The notes: a model not told the origin generated them from the sequence alone. Counted from the first letter of the stretch, positions 17,215 through 26,434 are shown. The stretch is DNA of 64,000 bases from Paraburkholderia guartelaensis (GCF_004353905.1 NZ_SMOD01000016.1:62001-126000), one strand, 5' to 3'. Program-made: numbers and translations.

Positions 17215-18540
17215 TCAATCGAGAGGACGGCCCGCCGGCTCGCGAATGAGCGGCAGCGCGAGCAGCGAGACGGCCCCGCAGCCGATCAGATACCAGGCCG
17301 GAGCGAGCGGGTTGTCGAGCAGCTTGATGAGCCAGGTCGCGAAGAACTGCGCGAAGCCGCCGAAGATCGACACGCCCACGCAATACACCACGGACATGCC
17401 CGTCACGCGAATCGACTGAGGAAAGAGTTCGGGCAGCATCACAATGTTGGGGACGGCCGTGAACGCGACGATCGCACCGAGCACGGCCACGACCGCGAGC
17501 ACGGTTGCGACGCTCGGCACGGCATGAATGATCATGAAGGCCGGATAGATCACTGCGATCAGCAGCACGCGCGAGACACCCATCACCCACTTGCGGCCCA
17601 GGCGGTCGGAAAGCGAGCCTGCGAACGGCGAGCAGACTGCCGTGACGAGCGCCGCGACGAGGGCCGCGCTCATGCCGACCGACATCGGCAGGCCGAGAAT
17701 CTTGATCGCATAGGTCGACATGTAGAACAGCACGATATAGTTCGCCGCCGTGCCGCCGATGGTCGTGACGACGCCGGCCACGAGCGCCGTGCGATGACGC
17801 CCGAAAATCTCGCGCAGCGGCCGCGCCACGTCGGCCACGGGTTCGGCGTCTTCGACTTCGACGGCGTTCACGAGCGTTTCGTCGAGATGGCGGCGAATGT
17901 ACACGCCCACCGGCACGACCAGCATGCCGATCACGAACGGCACACGCCAGCCCCAGCTTTCGAGCGCGGCCTGCGAGAGCATGGTGGAGAGCGCCACGCC
18001 GATGAGCGCGCCGCACACCGTGTTCAGGCCCTGGCTCACGAACTGCCAACTGCCGTAAAAGCCGCGCGAACGGTCGTCGGCATATTCGAGCAGAAGCGAT
18101 GTCGAGGCGCCCACTTCACCGCCCACCGCGAAGCCTTGCACGAGACGCGCGAGCAGGATCAGCGCGGGCGCCGCGAGCCCGATCTGCGCATAGGTGGGTG
18201 CAAACGCGATAAGCGCCGAGCCGAGCGCCATGAGCCAGAGCGTGAGCGTCATGGCGGCCTTGCGGCCCACGCGGTCCGCAAACGCGCCGATCACGATGCC
18301 GCCGATCGGACGCACGACGAAACCCACGCCGAAGCTGCCCACGGCGAGCATCAACTGATTCAGCGAGCCATGCACCGGAAAGTAGAGCGAACCGATGATC
18401 GAGGCAAAGAAGCTGTAGACCGTGAAGTCGAAGAACTCGAGCCCGTTGCCGAGCGTGATCGCGAAGATGGCCTTCGCGCGCGAGCGGCGCGTGGAAGGCT
18501 GAGCGGCAGCGGCCGGCGCCTGAATCGACGTGGCGTTCAT
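17215..18540 (-). CDS. MFS permease, metabolite:H+ symporter (MHS) family
   Basis: 441 residues, 12 membrane helices. The opening AIFAITLGNGLEFFDFTVYS, the loop motif GAFADRVGRKAAMTLTLWLM and RLVQGFAVGGEVGASTSLLL are hallmarks of the MHS branch (KgtP, CitA, ShiA, ProP). These import organic acids or zwitterions with protons. It lies 63 bp downstream of the M20 amidohydrolase and is probably co-transcribed. A link to uptake of an N-acyl amino acid or similar amide is therefore plausible but inferred. Confidence 0.93.
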   Translation of the reverse strand: MNATSIQAPAAAAQPSTRRSRAKAIFAITLGNGLEFFDFTVYSFFASIIGSLYFPVHGSLNQLMLAVGSFGVGFVVRPIGGIVIGAFADRVGRKAAMTLTLWLMALGSALIAFAPTYAQIGLAAPALILLARLVQGFAVGGEVGASTSLLLEYADDRSRGFYGSWQFVSQGLNTVCGALIGVALSTMLSQAALESWGWRVPFVIGMLVVPVGVYIRRHLDETLVNAVEVEDAEPVADVARPLREIFGRHRTALVAGVVTTIGGTAANYIVLFYMSTYAIKILGLPMSVGMSAALVAALVTAVCSPFAGSLSDRLGRKWVMGVSRVLLIAVIYPAFMIIHAVPSVATVLAVVAVLGAIVAFTAVPNIVMLPELFPQSIRVTGMSVVYCVGVSIFGGFAQFFATWLIKLLDNPLAPAWYLIGCGAVSLLALPLIREPAGRPLD

Positions 18541-18603
18541 CGGGTGTCTCCTCGTGTGTCTCGTGTCTCGTAGCGTGGTGCGTTTGCCCGCTGACTGCGG
18601 GCT

Positions 18604-19779
18604 TCAGCCGCGCAGAAAGCGTTCGGCGAGCTGCACCCAGTATGCCGCGCCGGTGGCGAGGCAATCGTCGTTGAAGTCGTAGCCGGGGTTGTGCACCATG
18701 CAGCCGCCCTCCCCGTCGCCGTTGCCGATGATGAGGTAGCTGCCCGCGCAGCGCTCGAGCAGGAACGAGAAGTCCTCGCTGCCGGTGAGCGGCGCCATGT
18801 CGTGAATGAGCCCTTCTTCGCCGAGCCAGTCGCGCGCCACGTCCTGCGCGAACGCGGTCATCGCCGCGTCGTTCACGAGCACCGGGTAGCGGCGCTGGTA
18901 GTCGATGCGCGCCGTCGCGCCATACGCGCTCGCCTGCGCATGCACGAGCGCCGTGATGCGCTCCTGCAGCAAGTCGCGCACTTCGGGGCGCAGCGCGCGC
19001 ACCGAGAGGCGCATCTGGGCGGTTTGAGGAATCACGTTGGGCGCGTCGCCCGAATGGATCGCGCCCACGGTGACGATCGCCATATCGAGCGGCGGCACGT
19101 TGCGCGACACGATGGTCTGCAGCGCGAGGACGACGTTGGCGCACACCACCACCGGGTCGATCGCCTTATGCGGCACCGCGCCATGACCGCCGCGCCCGTC
19201 GATGTCGATGATGACCGTGTCCGACGAAGCCATGAACGGTCCCGCGCGAAAGCCGAGCTTGCCGGTCGGGAAACCGGGCATGTTGTGCATGGCGAATACG
19301 GCGTCGCAAGGAAAGTGCTCGAACAAGCCTTCGTCGAGCATGCGCTTCGCGCCGCCGAGGCCTTCTTCGGCGGGCTGGAAAATGAGGTGCAGCGTGCCGC
19401 TGAAGTTGCGCGACTGCGAGAGATGCTTGGCCGCCGCGAGCAGCATGGCCGTGTGGCCGTCGTGGCCGCATGCGTGCATCTTGCCCGGAATGCGGCTCGC
19501 GTATTCGAGGCCGGTGTTTTCGTGGATGGGGAGCGCGTCCATGTCGGCGCGCAGGCCGAGGCGTTGCTTTCCATTGCCCACCTTGAGCGTGCCCACGACA
19601 CCCGTGCCGCCCAGCCCGCGGTGCACCTCGTAGCCCCACTCGGTGAGGCGCTGCGCGACGAGGTCGCTCGTGACGAATTCTTCGAAGCCCAGTTCGGGAT
19701 GCGCGTGGATCTCGTGGCGCAGCGCGATCATCTCCTCTTCGATCGCGGCGATTGCGGCCGGGATAGCCATCGTGTTCAT
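18604..19779 (-). CDS. M20-family metal-dependent amidohydrolase (hippurate hydrolase-like)
   Basis: 391 residues from the ATG at 19777-19779, preceded by TGGAGGG; longer in-frame starts lack this. The M20D signature is complete: LRADMDALPIHE, MHACGHDGHTAMLLAAAKHL, the catalytic FQPAEEGLGGAKRMLDEGLF and the dimerisation-domain GRGGHGAVPHKAIDPV. Metal-bound members hydrolyse N-acyl amino acids, e.g. hippurate, N-acetyl or indole-3-acetyl conjugates, in the cytoplasm. It is followed by the MHS permease and is divergent from a LysR regulator. Together they look like a small uptake-and-hydrolysis unit for an amide substrate. Confidence 0.94.
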   Translation of the reverse strand: MNTMAIPAAIAAIEEEMIALRHEIHAHPELGFEEFVTSDLVAQRLTEWGYEVHRGLGGTGVVGTLKVGNGKQRLGLRADMDALPIHENTGLEYASRIPGKMHACGHDGHTAMLLAAAKHLSQSRNFSGTLHLIFQPAEEGLGGAKRMLDEGLFEHFPCDAVFAMHNMPGFPTGKLGFRAGPFMASSDTVIIDIDGRGGHGAVPHKAIDPVVVCANVVLALQTIVSRNVPPLDMAIVTVGAIHSGDAPNVIPQTAQMRLSVRALRPEVRDLLQERITALVHAQASAYGATARIDYQRRYPVLVNDAAMTAFAQDVARDWLGEEGLIHDMAPLTGSEDFSFLLERCAGSYLIIGNGDGEGGCMVHNPGYDFNDDCLATGAAYWVQLAERFLRG

Positions 19780-19901
19780 ACGAATTCCCTCCAGGGCGTG
19801 CATGAGTGTGAATTCGCTTGAGAATAATGACGTCTCTTTTTGGCCGACAGCCCTAAAATAGTTGGCCCGCCAACCAGAAGTGCGCACTCGGGTTATCCCT
19901 T

Positions 19902-20852
19902 ATGAAGTTCCACCAGTTCCGCGCGCTCGTCGCCATGGCCGATACCGGCAGCATTCGCGCGGCCGCGCGTGCGCTCGGCATCTCGCCGGCGGCGGCAACG
20001 AAAGCGGTGCGCGAGCTCGAAGCCGAGCAACAAATCGCACTCGTGACGCGCAACGCGAACGGCATCGCCTTCACGGAGGCGGGACAGGCGCTGCTCGTTC
20101 ATGCGAGGCTCGTCGTGCATCAGATGTCGCGCGCCCAGGACGAACTCGATGCGCGGCGCGGGCGCGGCGGCGGCAAGCTCGCGATCGGGGTGACGCCGTG
20201 GCTCGCCCTCTCCTTTTTGCCCGACGCTGTCACGCTGTTTCGCGAACGCATGCCCGGCATGCAGCTGGAGTTCTACGAAGGCCTGCTCAATATCGTGATG
20301 CCGCGGCTGCGCGACGGCTCGCTCGACTTCTCGCTAGGGAAGCCCGGGCCCGCTTCGCTGCATGCGGAATTCACGCAGACGCCGATCTTCGCCACGGAGT
20401 CGGCTGTGGTCGTGCGCAAGGACCATCCGCTCGCTCATGCGCAATCGCTGAAAGAACTTCAGGATTGCGAATGGTTGCTGAACTGGGACCCTGCCAGCAA
20501 GGAGATGATCGCTGACGATGTCTTCCTGCGTCACGGTCTGCCGATGCCGAACAACGTGCATTTGGCGCACTCGTTCGTGGTGGCGATGGGGCTTATCATG
20601 AACACGGATATGGTGAGTATTTTTCCGTGGCCGTTGGTGGAAACGCGGTTTGCGCGTGATAACTTGCGTGCGCTCGCGCTGCAGGAGGAAGTGGATCGGA
20701 CGGTAGTGAGCGTGGTTGCCCGGCGTGGTGTGCCGCTTTCCGCTGCGGCTGAGTGCTTTCTGGAATGCCTCAAGCAGGCGATTCATGCTGGTGAGGCTTC
20801 TGCTAATCCTGAGCGTAGGCGGCTTTATCACTCGCTTGAGTTGCTGATTTGA
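19902..20852 (+). CDS. LysR-family regulator of the amidohydrolase/permease unit
   Basis: 316 residues. The N-terminal helix-turn-helix is MKFHQFRALVAMADTGSIRA followed by ALGISPAAATKAVRELEAEQ. The effector domain starts ~90 with GKLAIGVTPWLALSFLPDAV, the usual periplasmic-binding-protein fold. The sequence resembles AbgR/TsaR-type LTTRs. It is transcribed away from the amidohydrolase with 122 bp between, the classic arrangement for a LysR regulator of its divergent neighbour. The last ~40 bp lie next to a large palindromic repeat. Confidence 0.94.
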   Translation: MKFHQFRALVAMADTGSIRAAARALGISPAAATKAVRELEAEQQIALVTRNANGIAFTEAGQALLVHARLVVHQMSRAQDELDARRGRGGGKLAIGVTPWLALSFLPDAVTLFRERMPGMQLEFYEGLLNIVMPRLRDGSLDFSLGKPGPASLHAEFTQTPIFATESAVVVRKDHPLAHAQSLKELQDCEWLLNWDPASKEMIADDVFLRHGLPMPNNVHLAHSFVVAMGLIMNTDMVSIFPWPLVETRFARDNLRALALQEEVDRTVVSVVARRGVPLSAAAECFLECLKQAIHAGEASANPERRRLYHSLELLI

Positions 20853-20880
20853 TTGGCCGCTTTTTTGTCTTTGTTCTGGG

Positions 20881-21464
20881 TTTTTTGGCCTTTCCTTGTT
20901 TTCGCGTCGGTGTGCATGCGTTGCCCCTGTGCGGGGCGGCACCTACTTTCTTTGTCCCCCAAGGGGACTTCCTTCGGGGCGCACGGCAAAGAAAGTAGGC
21001 AAAGAAAGCCGCTCACACCGCTAATGCCTGCCACGGTTCACATCTCGACGTAAATGGTGAATGGCTCCGGAGCGTCTGTCACCTCGCACCACCAAAGTTA
21101 GTGACAAGGCAGTCATTCATCCCGCTGCTCGCTACGCGCGCTGCGGTTGGGTTTGCAAGGGAAACCAAAAGGCATTTCAGGCTTCGCGATAATGCACGCG
21201 CCCCAACGGGGTTTGGTTATGCCCTTCGGCGCGCGCAGCGCCGCCGGAAGGATGAGCGCCTTGTCACTACCTTTGAAGGTGCGGGGTGACAGACGCCCCG
21301 GAGCCATTCACCATTTACGGCGAGATGTGAACTGTGGCAGGCGCTAGCGGTGTGAGCGGCTTTCTTTTGCCTACTTTTCTTTGCAGCGGCAAAGAAAAGT
21401 AGGTGCCGCCCCGCACAGGGGCAACGCATGCATACCGACGCGAAAACAAGGAAAGGCCAAAAAC
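20881..21464. repeat. Large imperfect palindrome (~0.6 kb) between convergent genes
   Basis: The left arm (~20881-21120) reappears as a near-perfect reverse complement at ~21255-21464, around a 130-bp centre. Each arm contains its own smaller hairpin built on CCTACTTTCTTTG and its complement (left ~20942-20999, right ~21371-21402). The left arm has an extra ~25 bp inside that small hairpin. No transposase or flanking duplication is visible. It fills the whole gap between LysR (ends 20852) and bamA (ends 21473) and could stop transcription from both sides. Open frames inside it are artefacts of the repeat. Confidence 0.9.
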
Positions 21465-21472
21465 ACAAAAAA

Positions 21473-23788
21473 TCAGAACGAGGTACCAATCTGAAACTGG
21501 AACTTCTGATACTGATCCCCCGCATGCCTGACAATCGGAAAACCCAAATCAAGCTTAAGCGGCCCAATCGGCGAGATCCACTCAAGCCCCGCGCCATAGC
21601 TATACCGCAAGCCATTCGCCCCAGTGCTACTCCCTTCCGTGCCCCACACATTACCGCCATCCACGAAAGTGAATACACGCAGCGTACGGTCATAACCCGT
21701 GCCGGGCAGCGGGAACGTCAGCTCGATGTTACCCACCACCATCTTCGAACCACCGATCGGATCGTTCGTCGTGGTGTCGCGCGGCCCGAGCGAGCCCGAC
21801 TCATAGCCGCGCACCGACCCGATACCGCCCGCGTAGTAGTTCTTGAAGATCGGATACGGCTTGCCACCCAAACCATTGCCGTAGCCACCCTGGAAGTTCA
21901 ACCCAAGCACGAAGCCGCGCGCGAATGAGTAGTAATACTGCATTTGCGCATCGCCCTTGTAGTACTGTGTGCCCGCCGGCGTGCCGTATTCGGCGTTGGC
22001 CTGCGCATAGTAGCCGCGGCTCGGCACCAACGCGCTGTCGCGGTTGTCGCGCGACCAGCCCACGGTGAGCGGCACCGTGTTCGATACGCGGCCGAAATCG
22101 TTGACGTAGTCCTTGTAGGTCTGCGGCGTGTTGGCATCGACGTCGAGGCGGTCCTGCTCGATGCCGAGGCCGAAATACACCATATCGGTCTCGGAGAACG
22201 GAATGCCGAACTTCATGTCCGCGCCATACGAAATGATGCGAAAGCTCGTGTCGTTCGTGCTCGAGTAGTAAAGCGGCTCGGTCGTGCGGTAGTAGACGTC
22301 GGTAATGCGTTTGATGCCGTCCACCGTGAAATACGGATCGACCTGCGTAACCGAAAGCGTGCGGTACGTCGTGGCCGTATTCACGTTCAGCGAGAGGCTG
22401 TTGCCGGAGCCGAACACGTTGTCCTGCGAAATACCCGCCGAGATGATCGGCCCTTCGCCCGATCCATAGCCGAGGCCCAGCGAAAGCGTGCCGGTCGGCT
22501 TCTCGGTCACATTCACGTTCACGTCCACTTCGTCCGGCGTGCCTTCCACCGGCACCGTGGTCACTTCCACGTCGGTGAAGTAGCCAAGGCGGTTGATGCG
22601 GTCCTTCGAAAGCGCGAGTCGGTTCGAATCGAACCACGAGCTTTCGAGTTGCCGCATTTCGCGGCGCACGACTTCGTCGCGCGTGCGGGTATTGCCGGTG
22701 ACGTTCACGCGGCGCACGTACACGCGGCGGCTCGGGTCGACCTGCAGCGTGAGCGCAACCGTGTGGTTCTTCTGGTCGATTTCCGGCAGCGCGTTCACGG
22801 TCGCAAATGCGTAGCCGTATTCGCCGAGCTTGTCGACGATCGCCTTGGTCGTGTCCTTGAGCTTCTGCGCCGAAAAGCGCTGACCCGGCTTGACGCCCAC
22901 GAGTTTCCTCAACTCGGCCTCGCGGTCGAGCAGATTGCCGGCCATCTTGACGCTCGAGATCGTATACGGCTCGCCCTCGTGAATCCCGATCGTCAGATAC
23001 ATGTCCTTCTTGTCGGGCGACAGCGAAACCTGCGTCGAATCGATATTGAACTCCAGGTAGCCGCGGTCGAGATAGTACGAGCGCACGTTATCGAGGTCGC
23101 CCGTGAGCTTTTCCTTCGAGTACAGGTCGTTCTTCGTGTACCAGGAGAACCAGTTCGGCGTGGAGAGTTGCATCTCATCGAGCAGCGTGCCGTCGCTGAA
23201 CGTGTTGTTGCCGATGAAGTTGATCTGGCGGATCTTCGCGCTCGGCCCTTCGACCACGGAGAACAGCAGGCCGACGCGGTTGCGGTCGATCGGCGTGACC
23301 GTGGTCGTGACCTCAGCCGCGTAGTAGCCGCGCGTGAGGTACTGGCGCTTGAGTTCCTGCTCCGCCTTGTCGACGAGCGCCTTGTCATAGCTCTGGCCCG
23401 GCGAGAGCCCGACCGACTTGAGCGCCTTCGTCAAGTTATCCTTATCGAACTCCTTGATGCCCGCGAAATCGATCGTGCCGATGGCGGGCCGCTCCTGGAC
23501 CTGCACGACCACCGTGCGGCCTTGCGTGGAGATGCGCACGTCGCTGAAGAGGCTCGTCGCGTAGAGCGCGCGAATGGCGTCGGAGGCCTTGTCGTCGGTG
23601 AAGGTCTCGCCCTGCTTGATCGGCAGATAGGCGAACACAGTGCCCGGCTCGATGCGCGTCAGCCCGTCGATACGGATGTCCTGGACCACGAAGGGCTCGG
23701 TGGCGTGCGCCGCAGCGGTCACGCCGATGCCGAAGCCGGCGAGAGTCAGTGCGCGTGCATAGCGCGCCGTGGTAGTTGATGCCGTCAT
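21473..23788 (-). CDS. bamA: BamA-family outer-membrane assembly protein, stand-alone copy
   Basis: 771 residues from the ATG at 23786-23788 (a TTG at 23810-23812 is another option; neither has a good ribosome-binding site). A signal peptide ending AAAHA is followed by five POTRA domains beginning FVVQDIRIDGLTRIEPGTVF. Then comes the 16-strand barrel with the loop-6 motif GSVRGYESGSLGP (VRGF/Y type) and a terminal beta signal ending KFQFQIGTSF. It inserts barrel proteins into the outer membrane. The housekeeping bamA normally sits between rseP and skp/lpxD. None of these is here, so this is probably a paralogue. Its 3' end abuts the palindrome. Confidence 0.93.
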   Translation of the reverse strand: MTASTTTARYARALTLAGFGIGVTAAAHATEPFVVQDIRIDGLTRIEPGTVFAYLPIKQGETFTDDKASDAIRALYATSLFSDVRISTQGRTVVVQVQERPAIGTIDFAGIKEFDKDNLTKALKSVGLSPGQSYDKALVDKAEQELKRQYLTRGYYAAEVTTTVTPIDRNRVGLLFSVVEGPSAKIRQINFIGNNTFSDGTLLDEMQLSTPNWFSWYTKNDLYSKEKLTGDLDNVRSYYLDRGYLEFNIDSTQVSLSPDKKDMYLTIGIHEGEPYTISSVKMAGNLLDREAELRKLVGVKPGQRFSAQKLKDTTKAIVDKLGEYGYAFATVNALPEIDQKNHTVALTLQVDPSRRVYVRRVNVTGNTRTRDEVVRREMRQLESSWFDSNRLALSKDRINRLGYFTDVEVTTVPVEGTPDEVDVNVNVTEKPTGTLSLGLGYGSGEGPIISAGISQDNVFGSGNSLSLNVNTATTYRTLSVTQVDPYFTVDGIKRITDVYYRTTEPLYYSSTNDTSFRIISYGADMKFGIPFSETDMVYFGLGIEQDRLDVDANTPQTYKDYVNDFGRVSNTVPLTVGWSRDNRDSALVPSRGYYAQANAEYGTPAGTQYYKGDAQMQYYYSFARGFVLGLNFQGGYGNGLGGKPYPIFKNYYAGGIGSVRGYESGSLGPRDTTTNDPIGGSKMVVGNIELTFPLPGTGYDRTLRVFTFVDGGNVWGTEGSSTGANGLRYSYGAGLEWISPIGPLKLDLGFPIVRHAGDQYQKFQFQIGTSF

Positions 23789-23926
23789 GCGGGAGGTCGA
23801 ATGTGAAGCCAACGAAGGAGCCGTGAGAGTGCCGAATGCGCCACTACCGGCGCGAGACGCGCGCGGCCGGCATCCACGGATGCGGGGTGTACAACGGGTG
23901 CGCCAGGCGAGGCCGGCGCGCCACGC

Positions 23927-24325
23927 CTATTGCATGCTTGCGCGGCCAGGGAGGCGCATCTTCGCGAGCCCCGTTGCGAGCGAGAGCACCTCGGTCATGT
24001 GCACGGCTTGCGCAGGCTGCAGACGGAACGACAGTTCGGCGCCGCCGGGCAGACGAAAACTCACCACGAGATGCTGCACGTCGCCCGACTCGCGGCCGAT
24101 CTCCCAGGCCTCGCAAGGCATGGTGAACTTCACGCTCGCGGTCTTGTGGCGGATGCGCTCGGAGCGGCCAATCGCGTTGGAAAGCGCGGCGAGCAGTTCA
24201 TGCATCACCGAGCAATGCAGCGCGACACTGTCCGGCTGATTGCCGTTCACCATCAGGTACTGGCCGTCCGCGGTCAGCTCGAAATCGCGCAGGGAATGAA
24301 TGGCAAGAGCCGGGGACGAGGGCAT
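23927..24325 (-). CDS. Hypothetical protein, 132 aa
   Basis: The ATG at 24323-24325 has GGAG eight bases upstream. The protein is soluble with alternating strands and helices (FELTADGQYLMVNGNQPDSV, HLVVSFRLPGGAELSFRLQP) and no signal peptide. It reads like a small conserved Burkholderiaceae protein; I recognise no domain. It lies upstream of and in the same direction as the BamA paralogue, with 138 bp between, so co-transcription is possible. Confidence 0.75.
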   Translation of the reverse strand: MPSSPALAIHSLRDFELTADGQYLMVNGNQPDSVALHCSVMHELLAALSNAIGRSERIRHKTASVKFTMPCEAWEIGRESGDVQHLVVSFRLPGGAELSFRLQPAQAVHMTEVLSLATGLAKMRLPGRASMQ

Positions 24326-24529
24326 GAGCGGCGCTCCGTTACAAAAGCATCGGCGGAGTCTAGTGCGCTCGGCGCGGTGTGCGCGTTACCCCTGAATTAC
24401 AGGGATTACTTTCATCAATATTGCGTGGGCGCCCGGGTCGGTTGTTTCGCACGCACCCATTTCCGCGCTGCGCCAACGCCCTGCGTGCATGCAGCGGCTT
24501 TCAAACTCCTCTCCCTAGCACGCTGTCGC

Positions 24530-24567
24530 GGTTACCTTGAAAAATTTTTGGTAACCGTACCGGTTAC
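24530..24567. repeat. Three alternating GGTTACC/GGTAACC motifs
   Basis: GGTTACC (24530-24536), GGTAACC (24550-24556) and CGGTTAC (24561-24567) form nested inverted repeats, with A5T5 between the first two. The last pair, GTAACCG / CGGTTAC with a three-base loop, overlaps the stop codon of the gene ending at 24564 and is followed on the minus strand by an A/T run. It may be that gene's terminator or an operator ~200 bp before the 132-aa gene. Confidence 0.5.
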
Positions 24568-25307
24568 GTTCGCTTTCTATCGGCAAACACCTCGACGCTC
24601 GCCTGTACCGCGAGTGCCTGTAAGGGAAAGCAAGACAAGAGATCGGCAAAGTCACTGGCGCGTTCGATGCGCGCGAGCAGCATCGCGGCTGCGTCGTTGC
24701 GCACGCAGCCGTTGCGGTCGAGAAATTGACCCCAAAGCGAAAGCGCACGCAGGCGGGCAACAGGCCGGGCGCTCGCAATGTAGGCGGTGGGAAAGAGCCG
24801 CCGATAGGCGGGCACGTTGTAGAGCCATGAAGTGCCGTGGACGAGCACGTCGCTCGACGCATGACCGCTTGCGCGCAATTGCGCGCGCAGTTGGTCGATC
24901 AACGTCCGCAACTCGTCTTGCCGCGCGGCAAGCTGCCGGAAATCGAGCGGCGACATGCCGTTATCGGTTCGGGCATTGAAATGCAGGCGGACCCCGCCGT
25001 GCGGTTCCTGCGCGTAAGAGAAGCAGCCAACCGTAACGGCGACCGCAGGCGCCGACTGATGCGTTGGGCAGTCCTGCAAGTAACGCCACGTCCACTCGCA
25101 CTGCTGCGCAACGCTTGCGTGCTCATCGAGACCATCGACATAGGCGGCCCAGAGCGGGTGCGTGCGATCGAAATTGCGCCCCGCGCCGAAGCGCACATAA
25201 AGATTCGTGCAGTCGAGCAACGCCGCCGCGAGCGGAATGTCCGCCAGGCGCGCCGCCGTGTGCGCGAAGCGCACCTGGAGGTCGTAAAACGCGCGTTCGG
25301 GTCTCAA
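24564..25307 (-). CDS. Unknown protein divergent from squalene/phytoene synthase gene
   Basis: The frame is open to 25337. I prefer a TTG start at 25305-25307 (MRPERAFYDLQVRFAHTAAR), because GGAG lies ~10 bases before it, giving 247 residues. The coding pattern is clear: TNLYVRFGAGRNFDRTHPLW, EPHGGVRLHFNARTDNGMSP, VLVHGTSWLYNVPAYRRLFP. It has no signal peptide or membrane helix. I do not recognise the family. The conserved-looking HGTSWLYN and FNARTDNG stretches could line an active site. It is transcribed away from the isoprenoid enzyme gene 71 bp away, which hints at shared control. Confidence 0.8.
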   Translation of the reverse strand: MRPERAFYDLQVRFAHTAARLADIPLAAALLDCTNLYVRFGAGRNFDRTHPLWAAYVDGLDEHASVAQQCEWTWRYLQDCPTHQSAPAVAVTVGCFSYAQEPHGGVRLHFNARTDNGMSPLDFRQLAARQDELRTLIDQLRAQLRASGHASSDVLVHGTSWLYNVPAYRRLFPTAYIASARPVARLRALSLWGQFLDRNGCVRNDAAAMLLARIERASDFADLLSCFPLQALAVQASVEVFADRKRT

Positions 25308-25378
25308 CGGGCCTTGTCTCCTTTGTCCACGATACAATGCGGCTGCGTCCGATCCGTCCCCCGCTGCCCCTATCCGAC

Positions 25379-26434
25379 ATGCAGAATACTACCCGGGCCT
25401 TCCTGTTGGGCCCGTTGCTCAAAGGCGTTTCCCGTTCTTTCTACCTCACGATGCGCGTGCTGCCCGCCGGCATGCGCGATCCCGTGGGCGAAGCCTATCT
25501 GCTCGCGCGCGCCGCCGACACCATTGCCGACACCGCGCTGATCCCGCCCGAGCGGCGGCTCGCCCTGCTGCTCGCGCTGCGCGAGCGCGTGAACGGCGCG
25601 ACGCACGATGACACCCTGCTCGCCGATCTCGCGGGCGAGGTCGCGGGCCAGCAAACGCAATCGGACGAGAAGCTGCTGCTCGAATCGCTGGGCGGCGCGC
25701 TCGACGTGCTCGCGCAACTCGACGATGCCGACCGCAAGGCCGTGCGCGAGATCGTCACGACGCTCACCGAAGGCATGGAGTTCGATCTGCGCACGTTCCC
25801 CGACGAGCGCTCGGGCCAGGTGGCCGCGCTCAACACGTGGGACGAACTCGATCGCTACACGTATCTCGTGGCGGGCTGCGTGGGCGAGTTCTGGACGAAG
25901 ATGACCTACATGCACTTGCCCGGCACGCTCGCACCCTCGCTGGAACAAACCATGTACACGCGCGGCATCCGCTTCGGCAAGGCCTTGCAGATGGTGAACG
26001 TGCTGCGGGACTGCGGCAAGGACCTGCGCATTGGCCGCTGCTATCTGCCCGCTTCGATGCTGGCCCAGGCGGGGCTCACCGCGCAGGACCTGATGCAGCC
26101 AGGCGCCTCGGCGCGCGCACGGCCGATCATGCTCGAACTCGTGCGCATCGCGCTCGATCATTTCCGCGCGGCCATCGACTATACGTTCGCGCTGCCGCGC
26201 CTTTCGGTGCGCCTGCGGCTCGCCTGCCTGTGGCCCATACTCATCGGCCTCGAAACGCTCGAACGCCTTGTCGACAACGACGACTGGCTCAATCCCGCGA
26301 AGACCTCGAAAGTCACGCGCAACGATGTCTATCGCATTCTTGCCTGCTCCACCGCGCTCGCGCCTTCGAATGCGCTGCTCGGCGCCTGGTTCAAGCGGCT
26401 CTTCGCGCGCGTCGAGGCCCGTATCAAGGGCTAA
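25379..26434 (+). CDS. Squalene/phytoene synthase family enzyme
   Basis: 351 residues from the ATG at 25379; an ATG at 25337 would add 14 residues. Both aspartate-rich motifs of head-to-head prenyl synthases are intact: ARAADTIADT (Asp47, Asp51) and NVLRDCGKDLRIGRCYLP (Asp211, Asp215). The YLVAGCVGEFWTKM segment is also typical. The enzyme condenses two prenyl diphosphates, most likely farnesyl diphosphate to squalene. No hopanoid cyclase (shc) or hpn genes accompany it here, so the end product is open. A -10-like TACAAT at 25333-25338 would favour the downstream start. Confidence 0.93.
   Translation: MQNTTRAFLLGPLLKGVSRSFYLTMRVLPAGMRDPVGEAYLLARAADTIADTALIPPERRLALLLALRERVNGATHDDTLLADLAGEVAGQQTQSDEKLLLESLGGALDVLAQLDDADRKAVREIVTTLTEGMEFDLRTFPDERSGQVAALNTWDELDRYTYLVAGCVGEFWTKMTYMHLPGTLAPSLEQTMYTRGIRFGKALQMVNVLRDCGKDLRIGRCYLPASMLAQAGLTAQDLMQPGASARARPIMLELVRIALDHFRAAIDYTFALPRLSVRLRLACLWPILIGLETLERLVDNDDWLNPAKTSKVTRNDVYRILACSTALAPSNALLGAWFKRLFARVEARIKG

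Noticed and set aside
20881..21464. Insertion sequence or degenerate transposon
   Set aside because: No transposase remnant or target duplication is visible; the structure is one big palindrome with nested hairpins.
21217..21693. Minus-strand open frame across the palindrome and the bamA 3' end
   Set aside because: It arises from the inverted repeat and overlaps bamA in another frame.
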